From Apoda limacodes (Eukaryota > Arthropoda > Insecta > Lepidoptera > Limacodidae), in contig OX291555.1 in NCBI GenBank assembly GCA_946406115.1, positions 14,402,001 through 14,466,000 of the forward strand: a stretch of DNA of 64,000 nucleotides, read 5' to 3'. The notes below the pieces were generated by a model. The model did no database searches. It had not been told where the DNA came from and saw nothing but the letters and a program-made list of their open reading frames with translations. Below are positions 1-12,017 of this stretch, piece after piece; the stretch's first letter is position 1, and each line of letters begins with the position of its first letter. Both the position numbers and the translations under genes were made by a program.

Positions 1-3000
1 GCGGTCCCACTTTTTCTGTAAACTTGCACAAAGTTAGGCTTCCATGCTTTCACAAGTTGGCGCTTTAATGTGATAATTACTTTTCAGCTTCGCTGTTTTA
101 TATTTGTTACATTTTTTGTGTTCAATCTTTTTGTTTCTTTTTTAATTATTAAGAGTTTATTTTGAAATGTTAGCAGGCATCTCTACCTGTCCTCATGAAT
201 ATTAGTTTTTAAGAAAATTAAGTAAGTATTAGAATATTAGAATTCTGTTTAAACTTAAATATAACTTTATCATATGTATATGGAGAAATATCTACACAGA
301 TAAAAAGGATTTCTCTTTACAAGACGGAGTACTAAACATTTAGTTATTACAAAAATATATTTTCTCAGATTAAAAATATATTTTTGTTATAAAATTACCA
401 CATGTCTGTTTCTGATACTATTTTATTCTTAGATTTTTTGTTATTTTAAGATAAATATGCTTATTTTGAGATTTAGTTTTATTTCAGTAAAAAAGATTGA
501 CTTCTTTAAAATCAAAATATAATCCTTTCTAAGATAAATCTAAATAATATCAACACATGGTGTTGTACAGTTACTGACAATAAGCTAGAATGCGCTATTT
601 GGTATTATTATGATTTAATGACTTCTTTCAGAATTAAATCATTGAGGAATCAATTCGAACAAAATACAATAGTCACAGATACTTATTAACAACGCAGTTA
701 AATCTCTAAGTATGGTGTTTTTGAATCGTCGGTACTGTGTATAAGTACCTTTATTTGTCATTGCATATTCTCAAACAGAAATATTTATTACCTACTCTGA
801 ATAATCAATTAATCAAATCTAAGTGCTAGAAAAAAGAATAATATTTCTTATTCTTACAAAAACTTAATGGAAATCAAAACATCTTTCACTGAAAGAATAA
901 CTTATCTTTGACTCGATTATTTTTGTTTTATTGCATTGAATATTTTTTGTCTTGGTACAAATAAATATTTTCTAAGCTTCTATTATTACTAAGTAAATAT
1001 TCTCTTACGTCTATAGGGCGAGGATCAAAGCAATTTGCCTTTTTTCAAGTAATCTGTTTTTACCGTGTACCTTTAATTGATTACCTACTTGAAAAAGGTA
1101 AAAAAAAAATGTTTAATATGTACTTAATTACACTGTCTCCGACCCTTGTCGACTGTATTATATCATGAAATCGGTTGAATACCACATATCACGATGATAT
1201 CGAACTATTTATTACAATATTGTACATTCCATATTGTGACTTGCAAAATCTAGAAAAATTATATCGACAGATCTCTCAACGTCAAAGAAAAAGTAAAACA
1301 ATGTGGCCAGTATCCGCCACATATTCCAATTTAATGTTGGTGAGACCGTTTCGTGACGAACGCCGGCAGAACTATTAAAGGTACTTATTAAATATGTACT
1401 GGGGGAAATGTTACAACAAAACCAATAAAGTAAATTATGCCCGTGTAAAGCCAGGTTGGGACGCTAGTACAATAATAAACCATCACTATACTTAACTTGT
1501 TTTCGTTAGCTGCCAACACAGATGATGCGTGGCAACTTTCTGACAACATGCATCGTAAGTCTAAAAAAAATCTACTTTAAAAAAAAATCCTTTTAGCTAT
1601 AACTGAGTACTATTACTATTAGTAGATTTTGTAGTTGTGTTGTGTTAGGATTATAATAAAATAAGTAAATAAAAAATGTAAGACCTTCCTACCAGAAGGT
1701 GTATTAAATAATCTACAAGACTATTTTAAAAATAACTAACTTTATAGTAGATAGGTAAATTAGTTGTGATGTGTAAGTACATTATTAAGTAAACTTTAAA
1801 TGTTAGACCGTGTAATACCTCAAGGTGTCTATATACAGGCAATCCAGTAGGTACGTCACCTATCCATCAAGTGGAGTGATATGACGGACAAGCAAGCGTA
1901 GCTACAACCGCTTGCAAAGATATAAATTATGCCACTATATTATGAACAGAGATATCTTGCTAAACCCCACGTTTCACTTTGTTATCATAAATTAAATAAA
2001 AAATCCATATTACAAAGGTTGCAAAAAATTAAGTACAACACAAGTAAAATAATTGTAAACGGATACATATTTGACTGAAAATACGACTGTGAGGTATGAT
2101 AGGATATGGCAGATAAGTCTTGGAAGGGATGTTTACAGTTTATTAGATACTGGTTGATCCAGTAAGCGTTATTTCGCTATAGAAAAATATCAACACTTGA
2201 AAAATTCTATGCTTAAACCCTTCTTTTCAAACGCAATTCGTTACGAAAATCCCTAATACAAATAGTTCAGTACTTGGGAAGAAAGTCATGCACAGACAGA
2301 CAGACCGACTATGTAGGTAGTGAAGTATGTTTACAAAAACAAACAGTAAAGCAGCAAATAAACAACAATAACAAAACAAATTACAGTTAGGGGAAAAATA
2401 TTATATACTTACATTGCGTAATTAATAACAAAATAATTTCTCTTCTAAAAATTATAAAGGTGAAAACAATGAAAGAAAAAAAAACATTTCTATTGTTATC
2501 TCCGATTTATTACGAATGTTCAACAAAGATAAATAGTTAATTATCTCAAAAGTAAAGAAAGTAAACAGCGAAAAGTAAAGAAGTACTGTCTGAGAAAGAA
2601 GTTACCTGAATAAACAATGTCATAACAGTATCTTAATCACTGACAGGGGAATTACGTTTGTCATCAACAACGGTCATAAATCATAAAAAAATATAAAAGA
2701 AATACATCATTAATAAAAAATGTGGAAAAAATGTAAACGCACAAACAAAGCAGGGAACCTCATAAAGGGACAAAAGAGATGCCTAAAATTACTACTTAAA
2801 TTTCTCGCAAATAAACACGAAAAAGCCATTCGATAGAAAGTCATAAAGCCAGTAATTTTGACTAAATTATTTTACGACTGAATTAAATTGACTGAAGTTA
2901 AGGTAGTTACACGGATAAACAAACAAAACACGAACTGAAAACTGAACCTTCTCAAAATAGTATATCAAGATTACTAATATTGTTCGGAAGAAAGCTTTAT

Positions 3001-3204
3001 AGGTTTATTTATTACCCCTTTTTGAGCAAATGTTTCATATTAAAATGTCCAAAATTTTACCGTTTCTTTATGAAAAAAAACCATTAACATAACAATAACA
3101 TTTCAATACATAACATGCAATTTATGTACAATACGTAGCAGTATACCTACTGTATACAGCCCCGAGAAATACGAGGAAAAACGATGGGGGAAGAAGGTAC
3201 GTTA
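1..3204. other. AT-rich noncoding stretch, nothing recognised
   Basis: No supported gene or clear repeat is visible. The longest frame here (1175-1378, +) opens with TTG, has no recognisable domain, and is not taken as a gene. Short CAGACAGA-type runs occur near 2293. The stretch is probably intergenic or intronic. Confidence 0.6.
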
Positions 3205-3370
3205 GTGGATACCACGAGCCGGTAAACGCAGTATCAGACGTCTATCCATTTGGTGTACTGACGACTTAGTTAGGACCTAAATATGTCACTGAATGCAAGC
3301 GGGTCACACTCGTGCATTTCTAAAATACCTACACAAAGGCCTATGCCCAGCAGAGAACGTCTAATATGAC
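3205..3370 (+). mobile_element. Decayed 3' end of an RTE-like LINE
   Basis: The stretch resembles the 3' coding end common in lepidopteran endonuclease/RT LINEs. A segment reading GGTGTACTGACGACTTAGTT matches the usual TDDLV coding block, and AGGCCTATGCCCAGCAG near 3338 matches the usual GEAYVQQW block. The reading frame is lost. Only the terminal ~170 bp remain, as expected of a 5'-truncated dead copy. The family assignment comes from pattern memory, not from an alignment. Confidence 0.5.
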
Positions 3371-4517
3371 TTTTAAAAATGTAATACTTCTCGGTACAAA
3401 ACCCTCTTTGCGCACACGTAGTAACACCGTCAAAGGCACAAAAGCTCCTCCCCCACTTTGATCCCCCCTAAGACGACACAAAAATAGCTTTCTTACATTA
3501 AGCTCTCACAATGGCATCATTTTAATGCTAATGTCCAAAAGTTAATGCTGAAATACGCCGAGTTTAAATGGAAACTTCCCAGTTTTATGAATAGGTATAT
3601 GCTTTGAATAAGTAATTTAATAATTCATTAGCATCGTGACAGGTTTCGGTGCCTTTTGTGACAGACAGCTGTGCCTAAAGCGGCGACATACACTTGAGGC
3701 TGGTATTAGCGTACAGGTGGTAGGTACATACCTACTCAAACTTTAGACGATGTCTTTTAGGAATTTCCACGATACGTAAATGGGGAAATAAAACCACCAA
3801 CTAGGTGCTTGACGTACACACATTGAGTGGGGGTTCCGTAAATAGGAATTACATATAGTGGATATCTGGAATACAAGTATAACAGATTTTGTGCAAATCA
3901 ATTCAAAATAGGAAGTATTCATAAGGCATTATTATTGATTTATTTTAGATCTTTAAAACTCACGGTAAAAACATTTTTTTTTGTTCGTAAGCTAATATAC
4001 TGATAAAGTATGCAATTAAAGGAAAAAGTAACTTCTATATATGTGCGACGATATTGTGTTAACCACCGAAGAACCGTGTTAACCAAACGAAGTGTGTCAT
4101 TGCCGTTATAACCCTATTACTACGAGGGAAGGTCCAAAAGACCGCGGAAAACAAGGGTTATTAGTTAAATAAAACTCTGAATAAATTTTTCTTCTTAATA
4201 TAGGCTCTATTAAACTTTATTAGATCGCGAAATTTTCTTTTCCTAAACAAACAAAAAATTGCCTACTTTACCTCACTATCGTACTTAAATTTCCATCCTC
4301 GTACTTAACTCTTTCTTCAGGTTAGAGAATAAATAAAAATCGCTGGGATGAGGGCTTTATAGGGTGGGTAAATGAGCGAGTTTGTGTACAGCATCCATCG
4401 CAACTTTACTCTTGTTTAATGGCGCGCTGTCTTGCTTTTTCAGTATTCCATGCATGTCTCTCTTCTTCGATGGCTTCCTTCAGTCTTTCTAATGTGGCCA
4501 ACTCTCCAGTGATAGTG
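3371..4517. other. Noncoding, nothing recognised
   Basis: AT-rich sequence with no ORF of note and no clear repeat boundary. Confidence 0.55.
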
Positions 4518-4787
4518 GTTTTTTAGGGTTCCGTACCCAAAGGGTAAAAAACGGGACCCTATTACTAAGACTCCGCTGTCCGTCCGTCCGTCCGTCTGGC
4601 ACCAGGCTGTATCTCATGAACCGTGATAGTTAGACAGTTGAAATTTTCATAGATGATGTATATCCGTTGCCGCTATAACAACAAATACTAAAAAACAGAA
4701 TAAAATAAATATATAAGGGGGCTACCTTGTAGATAATGGTACGGAACCCGTTGTGCGCGAGTCCGACTCGTACTTGGCCGATTTTTT
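4518..4787 (+). repeat. Lepidopteran GGGTTCCGTACC interspersed repeat, copy 1
   Basis: This ~270-bp element starts with a T-run and AGGGTTCCGTACC and ends with GTACTTGGCCGATTTTTT. Near its start is a short CCGT microsatellite (about 4577-4596). A closely similar copy lies at 62196-62495, and a longer relative lies inverted at 12742-13354. The shared end modules show that it is a mobile, non-autonomous family. There is no coding capacity, and the superfamily cannot be told from the sequence alone. Confidence 0.8.
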
Positions 4788-5431
4788 CTTTGAAATCGAC
4801 CAATAAAATTATCTTAAAATCTTAAAATGTTGCCATCAATTTTTTGGACGATTCCGAGACCTTAAACTTCTTAGAGGGTAATGCACCTTTCTTATGCCAT
4901 TGTATGGACTCTTGTTTAGACTTAGTAATAACTGTTACCAAAAACAGGGTAGGTTTGTAACCAAGCAACTTCAAAAACTCCTTAGTCACCTCGAATCCGC
5001 CTCAAAAGCAGCGAAATTTGAGGCGACGTAAGTATTCTTGGCACATTCTAGGTTTTTTTTTAAAGAACAAAAGAACCATAATAATCAATTTAGTTTAATT
5101 TTATTTTAACACAACTATTAGTAAGCAAGAACTCAAACACAAATATAATATTTGTTTACAATTATAAGGCTAGACTTTAATCCGCTGAGAGTGACTACAG
5201 TAAGACCCAACATGCGTTCGAGTCACTGACCCGAGATTCTGGAGTTTCATCATGACAATGACTAAGGCCGTGACCACGACATAAACCAGGTGTGTTATGC
5301 AATATACCTCACCCCGGCGAGTCTCCAAAAAAATACGATATTGACCACGGTAATATATACTCGATCACCTTGAATCTGAACGCAGCTAGTATCACACCGA
5401 CCGCCATTACGACCGGTCTTGTATTATAAAT
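4788..5431. other. Upstream flank of the SDR pseudogene
   Basis: AT-rich sequence with no recognised element. It would once have held the promoter of the pseudogene. No TATA box at a convincing distance is visible. Confidence 0.5.
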
Positions 5432-6120
5432 ATGGAATTCACCGGAAAAGTTGTAATTGTCACTGGGTCAAGTTCGGGAATTGGTGCTGCTATAGCCAAA
5501 CCATTCGCGGCCCATGGAGCTGTTTTAACGATAGTTGGAAGAAACGAAGAACGGCTCCAAGCAGTTGCAAATGCTTGCGAAGGGCCTAGACGAGATGCAA
5601 ACCTTTAAGCCTCCTTCTAGATCTAACAGTAGAAGGTAACTGTGAAGAAGTCGTAAGAAAAACCGTTGAAACTTTAGGTAAAATAGACATTCTTATCAAC
5701 AGCGTCGGTAATAGCAGTAAAACTACGTGTACCCTACAAGATGACATAGCTTTGCGTCCCACACATGGTCAAGACGAAAGGGAAATCGTCAACGTCTTTG
5801 GAGCACCTCTAAGAGATCGACCAGGATTTTTTCCATTCAGGATAACAAGAGATGCCATAGAAACCTTTACAAAATCTGGAGCGTTGGAACTGGCGTCGGT
5901 AGGAATTGGAATGAACGCCTAGAACGAATTTCTTACGAAATCTTAATATAGAACATGATTGCTTGGAGGCAGCTTTTAAGTTTTTAGCGGAGAATGTGCC
6001 AAATAAAGTTATTATAGAGCCAGAGGAGGTAGCTAGAATGATTTTGTTTGCTGCCAGTGATACTTGTCCCAATCTTAATGCATCCAATCTTACAATAGAT
6101 GGAGCTGCTTCCATTCGGCA
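5432..6120 (+). pseudogene. Decayed short-chain dehydrogenase/reductase (SDR) copy
   Basis: The first 58 codons read MEFTGKVVIVTG, then SSSGIG, a good Rossmann nucleotide-binding start, and end at TAA 5606-5608. After a frameshift the SDR sequence continues (LDLT, KIDILIN, then NSVG where NSAG or NNAG is usual). About 70 bp between there and LRVPYK are missing, including the region of the structural Asn. Another frameshift lies near 5780, and a TAG at 5920-5922 stops the C-terminal half. The tail (EPEEVARMILFAASDTCPN, then LTIDGAA) remains readable. At the YxxxK site it has F-R-I-T-R (Phe codon 5836-5838), like SDR2 and unlike SDR1. The normal stop is lost. It is a relative of the SDRs at 9.6 and 31 kb. 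It has no introns, but neither do the intact copies, so this does not show retroposition. It cannot make a working enzyme. Confidence 0.93.
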
Positions 6121-7540
6121 AGATAAAATTACGGGACAAACTTTAGTAGTATTTGTATTACTAATACAAATTAGTAACTATCTCAAATTTGTACTACAAA
6201 CTTAGCAATAAGGGCTTAACATGCAGAAAGGTATTATAAGCAAATACAAAATCTATCTAATGTGTTTTACCTTAATACAGTTGGCAATATGGATATAAAT
6301 TGCCCATAGATTATTTTGTATTCAAATATGTTATGTATGAATGTATATTTCCAAAGCATAGGCAGACTTGATAATATATTTTTTACCACACCTGCTCGAA
6401 GCGTAGAAAGAATCACTTCTTTTTCACCAATAGTTATAATAGAATTTAAATTCAGAAATAGCAAAAAATAAAAATTACGTTGGATTCCACAACCCATTCG
6501 ACCCAAAGTGACAATCGCCTTAGGCCGTTCAAATAAAAAAATCCTAATCTATATGAAATTTATACTTGTCGTTTTTTGAACTGTATTATTTTTAATATAA
6601 ACCAGTTTTTTGAGTTAAAATATTAGATGGTCCGCAAGTCAGTAAAGCCAATAAATAACACAAAAAGAAATGAAACTCAGAGGAAAAGTTGAACCTGAAA
6701 TGCATTTTGCAAACTTTTTTCTAATATTCAGTACAAAACTGTATATAAGACACCTTAATGTAAGATTTCATCAGAATTACAATTACAAGGCCGAACGGGA
6801 CGGGAAAAAGTTCCGTTTCGCCATTTGGTAACAAAACCGTAACAACAAGCAATGTAAGTTAAAGAAATCATCTTAAACTGTATTTTATTTTTTATTCAAT
6901 ACAGGAGCAACATTCTAAACGATATGATATCATGTTATAGGTCAGGGTTATTCACAAAATAAACATATAGGTAAATGATCATAAATTTAGGCTGTTCTGT
7001 TGGAGATTTGGATTGTTTGTTTGGCCGTAATAAGTAAGTTATGTTCATGAAATATTTAAATGATCCGTTAAGTCGCTTTTGCATGCTGACTACCGCCGCC
7101 ATAAGATACTTTTAATTTTCACTTCGTACAATAGCGCTTGTCAAGTTAGAAGCTATTTTTAGAACGTTTAATTATCATATCTTCTAACAGTGTCCGATCT
7201 AAGCAGGAATGAAAATCATAACTAATTACAATTTTGATTTTCATTATATATAGATATTTTAGTAAATTGAAAGTATGTATCTAACAGCAGTGTTAATAGC
7301 CATTAATAGTAACTAATAAGCATTAATAGTAACTTTAAAGTAAGAAGAAAGATATTCTTCCTCGCCACAAGCTTAATGTTAAGTTTTAGTTAAGTAAACT
7401 TTTTTCATTAAAGTTTAAGCGTATTGGTATTTGGTGTTTTAAGTTCCAAGTTACTATAGTTCTTTTTTGTAGACCCCGTAAGGAAATGGTCTATTTGACA
7501 ACTTCTTCATTAAATTAAAGATAAATAAAAATTAGTTCGG
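6121..7540. other. Noncoding, little recognised
   Basis: AT-rich. The motif ACCACACCTGCTCGA near 6386 also occurs near 41107, which hints at a dispersed repeat, but the flanks do not align well by eye. The frame at 6267-6506 (-) overlaps this motif and has no family features. Confidence 0.5.
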
Positions 7541-7896
7541 TAGCAAGTACAGCACGAGCAATTTCTCTTGAGATATTTTTTGCGTCTTTACAAAAATCAG
7601 TTTTTAGCAATAAAAACAAATAGCTGAAGCGATTTTGCTCAATCTCTTTTCAGATCTAAGTCATGACGCGGCGTATCGATTGATATGGTCACGATACAAA
7701 TTGGTTTATTGGTTCTTGAGATATCAAGGGGGAAAAAAGCTAACACATACACACACACAGGCACACACAGACATCACTCTAAAAATGATGGCAAACAATT
7801 CTTCAAACAATTCTTTAGGTCTCAAGCGTAAAGAAAACGCAAATTTAGCGATTTCAATTTTCGGGCCTATTATAATAACTTCCCTCAAGCAAAGTT
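7541..7896 (+). repeat. ~350-bp interspersed repeat, copy A (partner at 28.5 kb)
   Basis: The stretch matches, in reverse complement, 28530-28877. Shared blocks include AGATCTAAGTCATGACG, TTTTGCGTCTTTA, TTGAGATATC, and the complement of TTTTTAGAGTGATGTC. Copy A carries a CA-rich microsatellite (about 7744-7770) where copy B has TGTATGTATG. The short open frame inside is part of the repeat. The family is not recognised, and no terminal repeats are obvious. Confidence 0.75.
7744..7770. repeat. CA-rich microsatellite
   Basis: An imperfect AC-dinucleotide run inside the 7541-7896 repeat. Confidence 0.8.
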
Positions 7897-9559
7897 AAAA
7901 AAAATTAAGCAAACATAAAGTAAATGTCCGAGTACACGCGCTTAGAATTTTGTTTATTAGCAAAAATAATTTATGAGTATATACTTATTGCCTACACTTT
8001 AAAAACATATAGAGAACAAAAATCTAAATTTTAAAAGAAAAAAATCATATCACGATTAAGCGTCAGCAGTTAAAAACAAAAACAAAATAAGACCAAACCG
8101 GCAGATTAAAATCCTATCTATACAACCCTTTGTAATAAGTATACAAGTATACTACACTCTCATGGATCTGTGCTTTTTGCTATCAAGTCCCGCATCTTAA
8201 CGACTCTGAAACTTAATTTGTGTACCCAGTACAGCTAGTGTTAAGGAACTCATAAAGACTTGTAAACTTTACAGCATTTACAGGGATAAATTAAAATTGC
8301 ATAATGTTTCTCCGTCTCAAGTTGGCGTAATAATATTTATCTTTACCATGATAAAAACCTAATCGAGATCGGATCTACAGTTTCAAAGGTAAATACAGAA
8401 GAAAGAAATTCAAGGCAGTTCATACCTCCTTGTTACACACGCCTGACTGTGACAGATTTATAAAGAGATTCGATCTAGTCGATGTCAGCGCCTTGCTCGG
8501 AGTTCAAAATGTGTGAAGAGGCCCTGGGAATTCTTCACCTAGATTCAACCGTGCATACTATAATAAAAAATACTAAAGTACCTAAACGTACAAACTCTTC
8601 GTGTTAACAGTGATATGTACAACATAAAGTTATTTTTAAGTAGTTAAATTATTTAATTTTTTCTAATGATACTTAACTAGGCATTTACATACTATACGTA
8701 ATAAATTAGCGTCTGCAAAATTTATTGTGAAAATACAATAACAATAAATTGCCGGTTCTTCTTAGTAGATACAACCTTTCGAACCGGTTGACGAATAGAA
8801 AGTGTTTTTAAAAAACCTTCTTTAATAAAGAGCTATTGAATTTTTTGATTATGATTTTCACTACTCTACCTGGGCTGGATTTGGTACTCGGTCGACCCAA
8901 AGCGCTGAATCGCAAGACAAAATAAAAGAAAGAAATTTTACGAATACCATACATACACACTTTGATCTCATAAGAAACTAACATACCTATAACGTACATA
9001 GAAAATGCACAAACATGTAAATCAATACATATAAGTAAGAAGCGCAAACAGCGCCACTGATGCACACTCTTAATTTAAGACCAACTTAATTTTTTTACCA
9101 GCTCATTTAATGTAGCCTAAATAGATTAGTTATTAAGATTTTTGTCTAACTAAGGATTTAATGTAAAGTTGCTTTTGCAAAAAAACACGATGTTTTGCGA
9201 GAAAATATACTGCTTCGACTAACAAATCTAATCTTTAGGCAAGGAGATAACACAGAGATAAAGATTAGAGTCATGTACTCAAATATCAATGAGTACAGAA
9301 ACTGATAAAGATATCATACATAATAGCGAAAATACAACAGTTATATCAGTATTTATTACATCACGGCGCGACCAATACGCGTATCTACTTGTTTATTTAA
9401 ACGCAAACTAATAAACAACACATTATTGTGACAAAGGAAAAGTAAGTTATTAAGTAATAATTAGTGAAAGTTATTTAACAATAAAATATAATAGAAAGTG
9501 ATACTTAGATTATAGAAAATAAACCTATTAATTAATGAGCAACTGCTGTAGTCAAAATA
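7897..9559. other. Noncoding flank upstream of SDR1
   Basis: Mostly AT-rich, without a gene. It includes the short repeat remnant listed at 8740-8800. A TATTTAAA at 9394-9401 could serve as a distant TATA-like box for SDR1, but nothing ties it to a start site. Confidence 0.5.
8740..8800 (+). repeat. Short lepidopteran GCCGGTTCTTCT repeat remnant
   Basis: It contains GCCGGTTCTTCTTAGTAGAT followed by TTTCGAACCGG, so CCGGTTC and GAACCGG form a small inverted repeat. The same module (TTCTTCTCGGTAGAAAT) occurs at about 40513 (+) and, reversed, at about 10635. Confidence 0.55.
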
Positions 9560-10330
9560 ATGGATTCAATAGACTTTACGAACAAGGTAGCTGTTATAAC
9601 TGGTGCAAGTTCTGGTATTGGAGCAGAAACAGCTAAAATTTTCGCGGAACACGGTGCATTACTGACGCTTATTGCCAGAAACCAGACAAGATTGACTGAC
9701 GTTGCAACTGAGTGTGAAAATAAAAAAGGGCTAAGACCTTTCATAATATCAATAGATCTAACACATGCAGGAAGCTGCGAGATGGTTATAAGAAAAGTTG
9801 TCGAACATTACAGAAAGATAGACATTCTGGTCAACTGCGCAGGCCAAGTCAAACTCTCATCAGTCTTTGACCAGTCAATGGATGTTTTCGACGAGCTCAT
9901 TGCAATCAACCTCAGGGTTCCGTACGAACTGACCCAGTACGCATTGCCACATCTAGTTAAAACTAAAGGAAACATTGTAAATGTTGGGTTTTCGATGGTA
10001 AAGCGATATAGACCAGGCCTTCTACCTTATGTGGTTACAAAATCAGCATTGGAGTGTTTAACCAAGCAGGCAGCTGCTGAAGTCGTAACAGAAGGTGTAA
10101 GGATAAATGCTGTAAGTCCAGGAGTCGCTAGGACGAATATATTAAGTAATTTAGAGTTAGGAGACCAATGTAAACAATTCGTTTACGATCGAATAGCAGA
10201 ACAATTACCTAATAGGACAATAGTGGAACCGAAAGAAGTGGCCATTTTGATTTGTTTAACGGCAAGTGGTATGTTTCCAAATTTAAGTGGTTCAAATTTG
10301 TTTATAGACGGCGCTTCTAACATGGTGTAA
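9560..10330 (+). CDS. SDR1: short-chain dehydrogenase/reductase, classical type, 256 aa
   Basis: A single-exon classical SDR, expected to use NAD(P)(H) for oxidation or reduction of a small alcohol or carbonyl substrate. The length (256 aa) is normal for the family. TGASSGIG at residues 14-21 is the dinucleotide-binding motif. Arg40 after strand 2 suggests NADP(H). D66, NCAG (92-95) and N117 are in place, as is YVVTK (Y157, K161). SPG at 186-188 closes the fold. The catalytic Ser should lie 13 residues before Tyr, but that residue is Phe144, and Ser145 is next to it. The start is ATG with A at -3 and G at +4, and no in-frame ATG fits better. There is no signal peptide or membrane segment, so it is probably cytosolic. 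It is similar along its whole length to SDR2 (30596-31357, -) and to the pseudogene at 5432. Insect FabG-like proteins are its closest relatives by appearance; the substrate cannot be told. Confidence 0.94.
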   Translation: MDSIDFTNKVAVITGASSGIGAETAKIFAEHGALLTLIARNQTRLTDVATECENKKGLRPFIISIDLTHAGSCEMVIRKVVEHYRKIDILVNCAGQVKLSSVFDQSMDVFDELIAINLRVPYELTQYALPHLVKTKGNIVNVGFSMVKRYRPGLLPYVVTKSALECLTKQAAAEVVTEGVRINAVSPGVARTNILSNLELGDQCKQFVYDRIAEQLPNRTIVEPKEVAILICLTASGMFPNLSGSNLFIDGASNMV

Positions 10331-10386
10331 ATTTAAGGTATTCATTGGAGTGTTTGTGATATTAATGAGGTGAAGTTTTATAATTA

Positions 10387-10392
10387 AATAAA
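10387..10392 (+). terminator. Polyadenylation signal of SDR1
   Basis: AATAAA lies 57 bp after the SDR1 stop codon, a usual distance for a short insect 3' UTR. Confidence 0.65.
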
Positions 10393-10625
10393 ATTATCAA
10401 ATTGCTTTTTATTCTAAAGTCTTATCTACAAGGTAATTATTAATTCACACAAGACTTCTAAGTAAACATCACACATTGTGAACACAAAGTTTAACATAGT
10501 CTTTGTACTTGATGCTTGATATCCAAAATACTTCGGTCAAAATGCGCTAAATATGTAATAGCAAAAAAGAAACATCCATCAAACTGTCGAACATGTATAA
10601 CAGCATCGACACGACTAAATAGATC

Positions 10626-10710
10626 AATGTTGATTTCTACCGAGAAGAATTCGGAAAGAAACTCGATAGTCACCCTTTTAAAACAATTAATTTACTTAAC
10701 AACATAGCTA
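10626..10710 (-). repeat. Short interspersed repeat, same family as 40.4-40.55 kb
   Basis: ATTTCTACCGAGAAGAAT, then AAGAAACTCGATAGTCAC, CTTTTAAAA and TTAACAACATAGCTAGTA line up with the reverse complement of about 40450-40540. Two overlapping frames here (10491-10673 - and 10516-10707 +) arise from this repeat and are not genes. Confidence 0.65.
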
Positions 10711-10724
10711 GTACATATTATCAT

Positions 10725-11161
10725 AAAAAAACGAGTTGCATGCCGGGAGTGCCGACAGAAGTGAAAACATACAACCTGGATATAACATTTCAACATGTGT
10801 AATCCGCACTTTCATCTTTTCATCAACCCAATTCCCTCTTACTTTTTATTCGTCCTATAGAGTTTAACATCTTTTACCCATCACAGTGCACAACGCCGCT
10901 AAAGACGTTTTAACTTCAAAATTATAATAGGCGTGGCATTATGGTTTCCGTCTGATTATCAGTTTGACGCGAGTTTTTAATTTTTTACCCATCACACACA
11001 TCACAAAAACTAACCTAATGTAAATAAATCTGACGCAAGTTCGGTCTTACGAACTTTCCATGAATTTTCGATCATGACACGTGATCTGACGCTAGTTTAA
11101 CATTTTTTACCCATACCAAAAAAAGGGCAACAACGAGGCTAAAGTTTTCACTTCAAAAATA
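10725..11161. repeat. Diverged copy of the CGAGTTGCA / 137-bp repeat family
   Basis: It opens with AAAAAACGAGTTGCATGCCG and GGGAGTGCCGACAGAAGTG, as at 46260. It then holds two diverged units with AATTATAATAGGCGTGGCAT, TTTTTTACCCAT and GCTAAAG...TTTTCACTTC. GAAGTGAAAAC near the start and GTTTTCACTTC at the end are inverted, as in a transposable element with terminal inverted repeats. There is no coding capacity. Confidence 0.7.
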
Positions 11162-12017
11162 CATGTACAATCATCAATTTACTGACGGGGTAGCAACCTA
11201 ATCCATACTATTGTTTAACTGGAACTATATACTATGGGATAAGAATTATTGTAAATATTTGAAAAACTTAGTTACTACATATTTCGTTCAACATAATTTT
11301 CGTTGAAATTAAAAAACAAAGCTCTATAATTAAAATGAATGTCACTATACGACTCTGTTACAATAGGTACAATATACCTACACCTAAGTGAAAAAGTATA
11401 TTAAAAGTCCTCTAAGGCATTTTTGACCGAATCAACACATCGCATCACACACCAAAGAGCGTACCCCGCCCAGTAAAAACATCACCTTATATACTGGCGA
11501 CTGATTACGAAATTTAAACTTTTAAACGGTTAGGGTTGTCGAATGTTGTTAAGTTGCCTTCATAATATAAAGACGAAACGAAATAACTGTCAAAACAACG
11601 TGACACAACCTCGTAAACCATGGTTAGGTTCACTTGGGTTTGTATACCATATCAACGAAAGCGGCCCCTACCCACCGCACCGCGTCACCACACATTTTTC
11701 ACGTGTTTTTTGCAAAGATACATACACACATATATACTGATAGTATTCTAAGTAATTTGCCCAAGCATTATGTAAACAGCTGCATATCAATATGCACAGG
11801 GGATACGGGTTTAAATAAATATGCAGTTGCTATAGGTGAATGATAATAAAAGATAAAATTTAACCAAGGACGTAATGTTATCGAATACCTACATGTATAT
11901 CGTAACACCTCGCCGTACCTACACACGACTAATAAAAAGATTTACTATACTTAACATAGGTATTTATCTGTTAACGAGAACCTTATATTGTTGATTTATT
12001 AATATTTATTAATATAA
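11162..12017. other. Noncoding, nothing recognised
   Basis: AT-rich sequence. Two overlapping frames at 11543-11843 (+) encode no recognisable domain and are not supported as genes. Confidence 0.5.

Noticed and set aside
1175..1378. 67-codon frame on the plus strand
   Set aside because: It starts at TTG, has no domain, and is an expected chance length in this DNA.
7635..7898. 87-codon plus-strand frame
   Set aside because: It lies in the 350-bp dispersed repeat and crosses its CA microsatellite.
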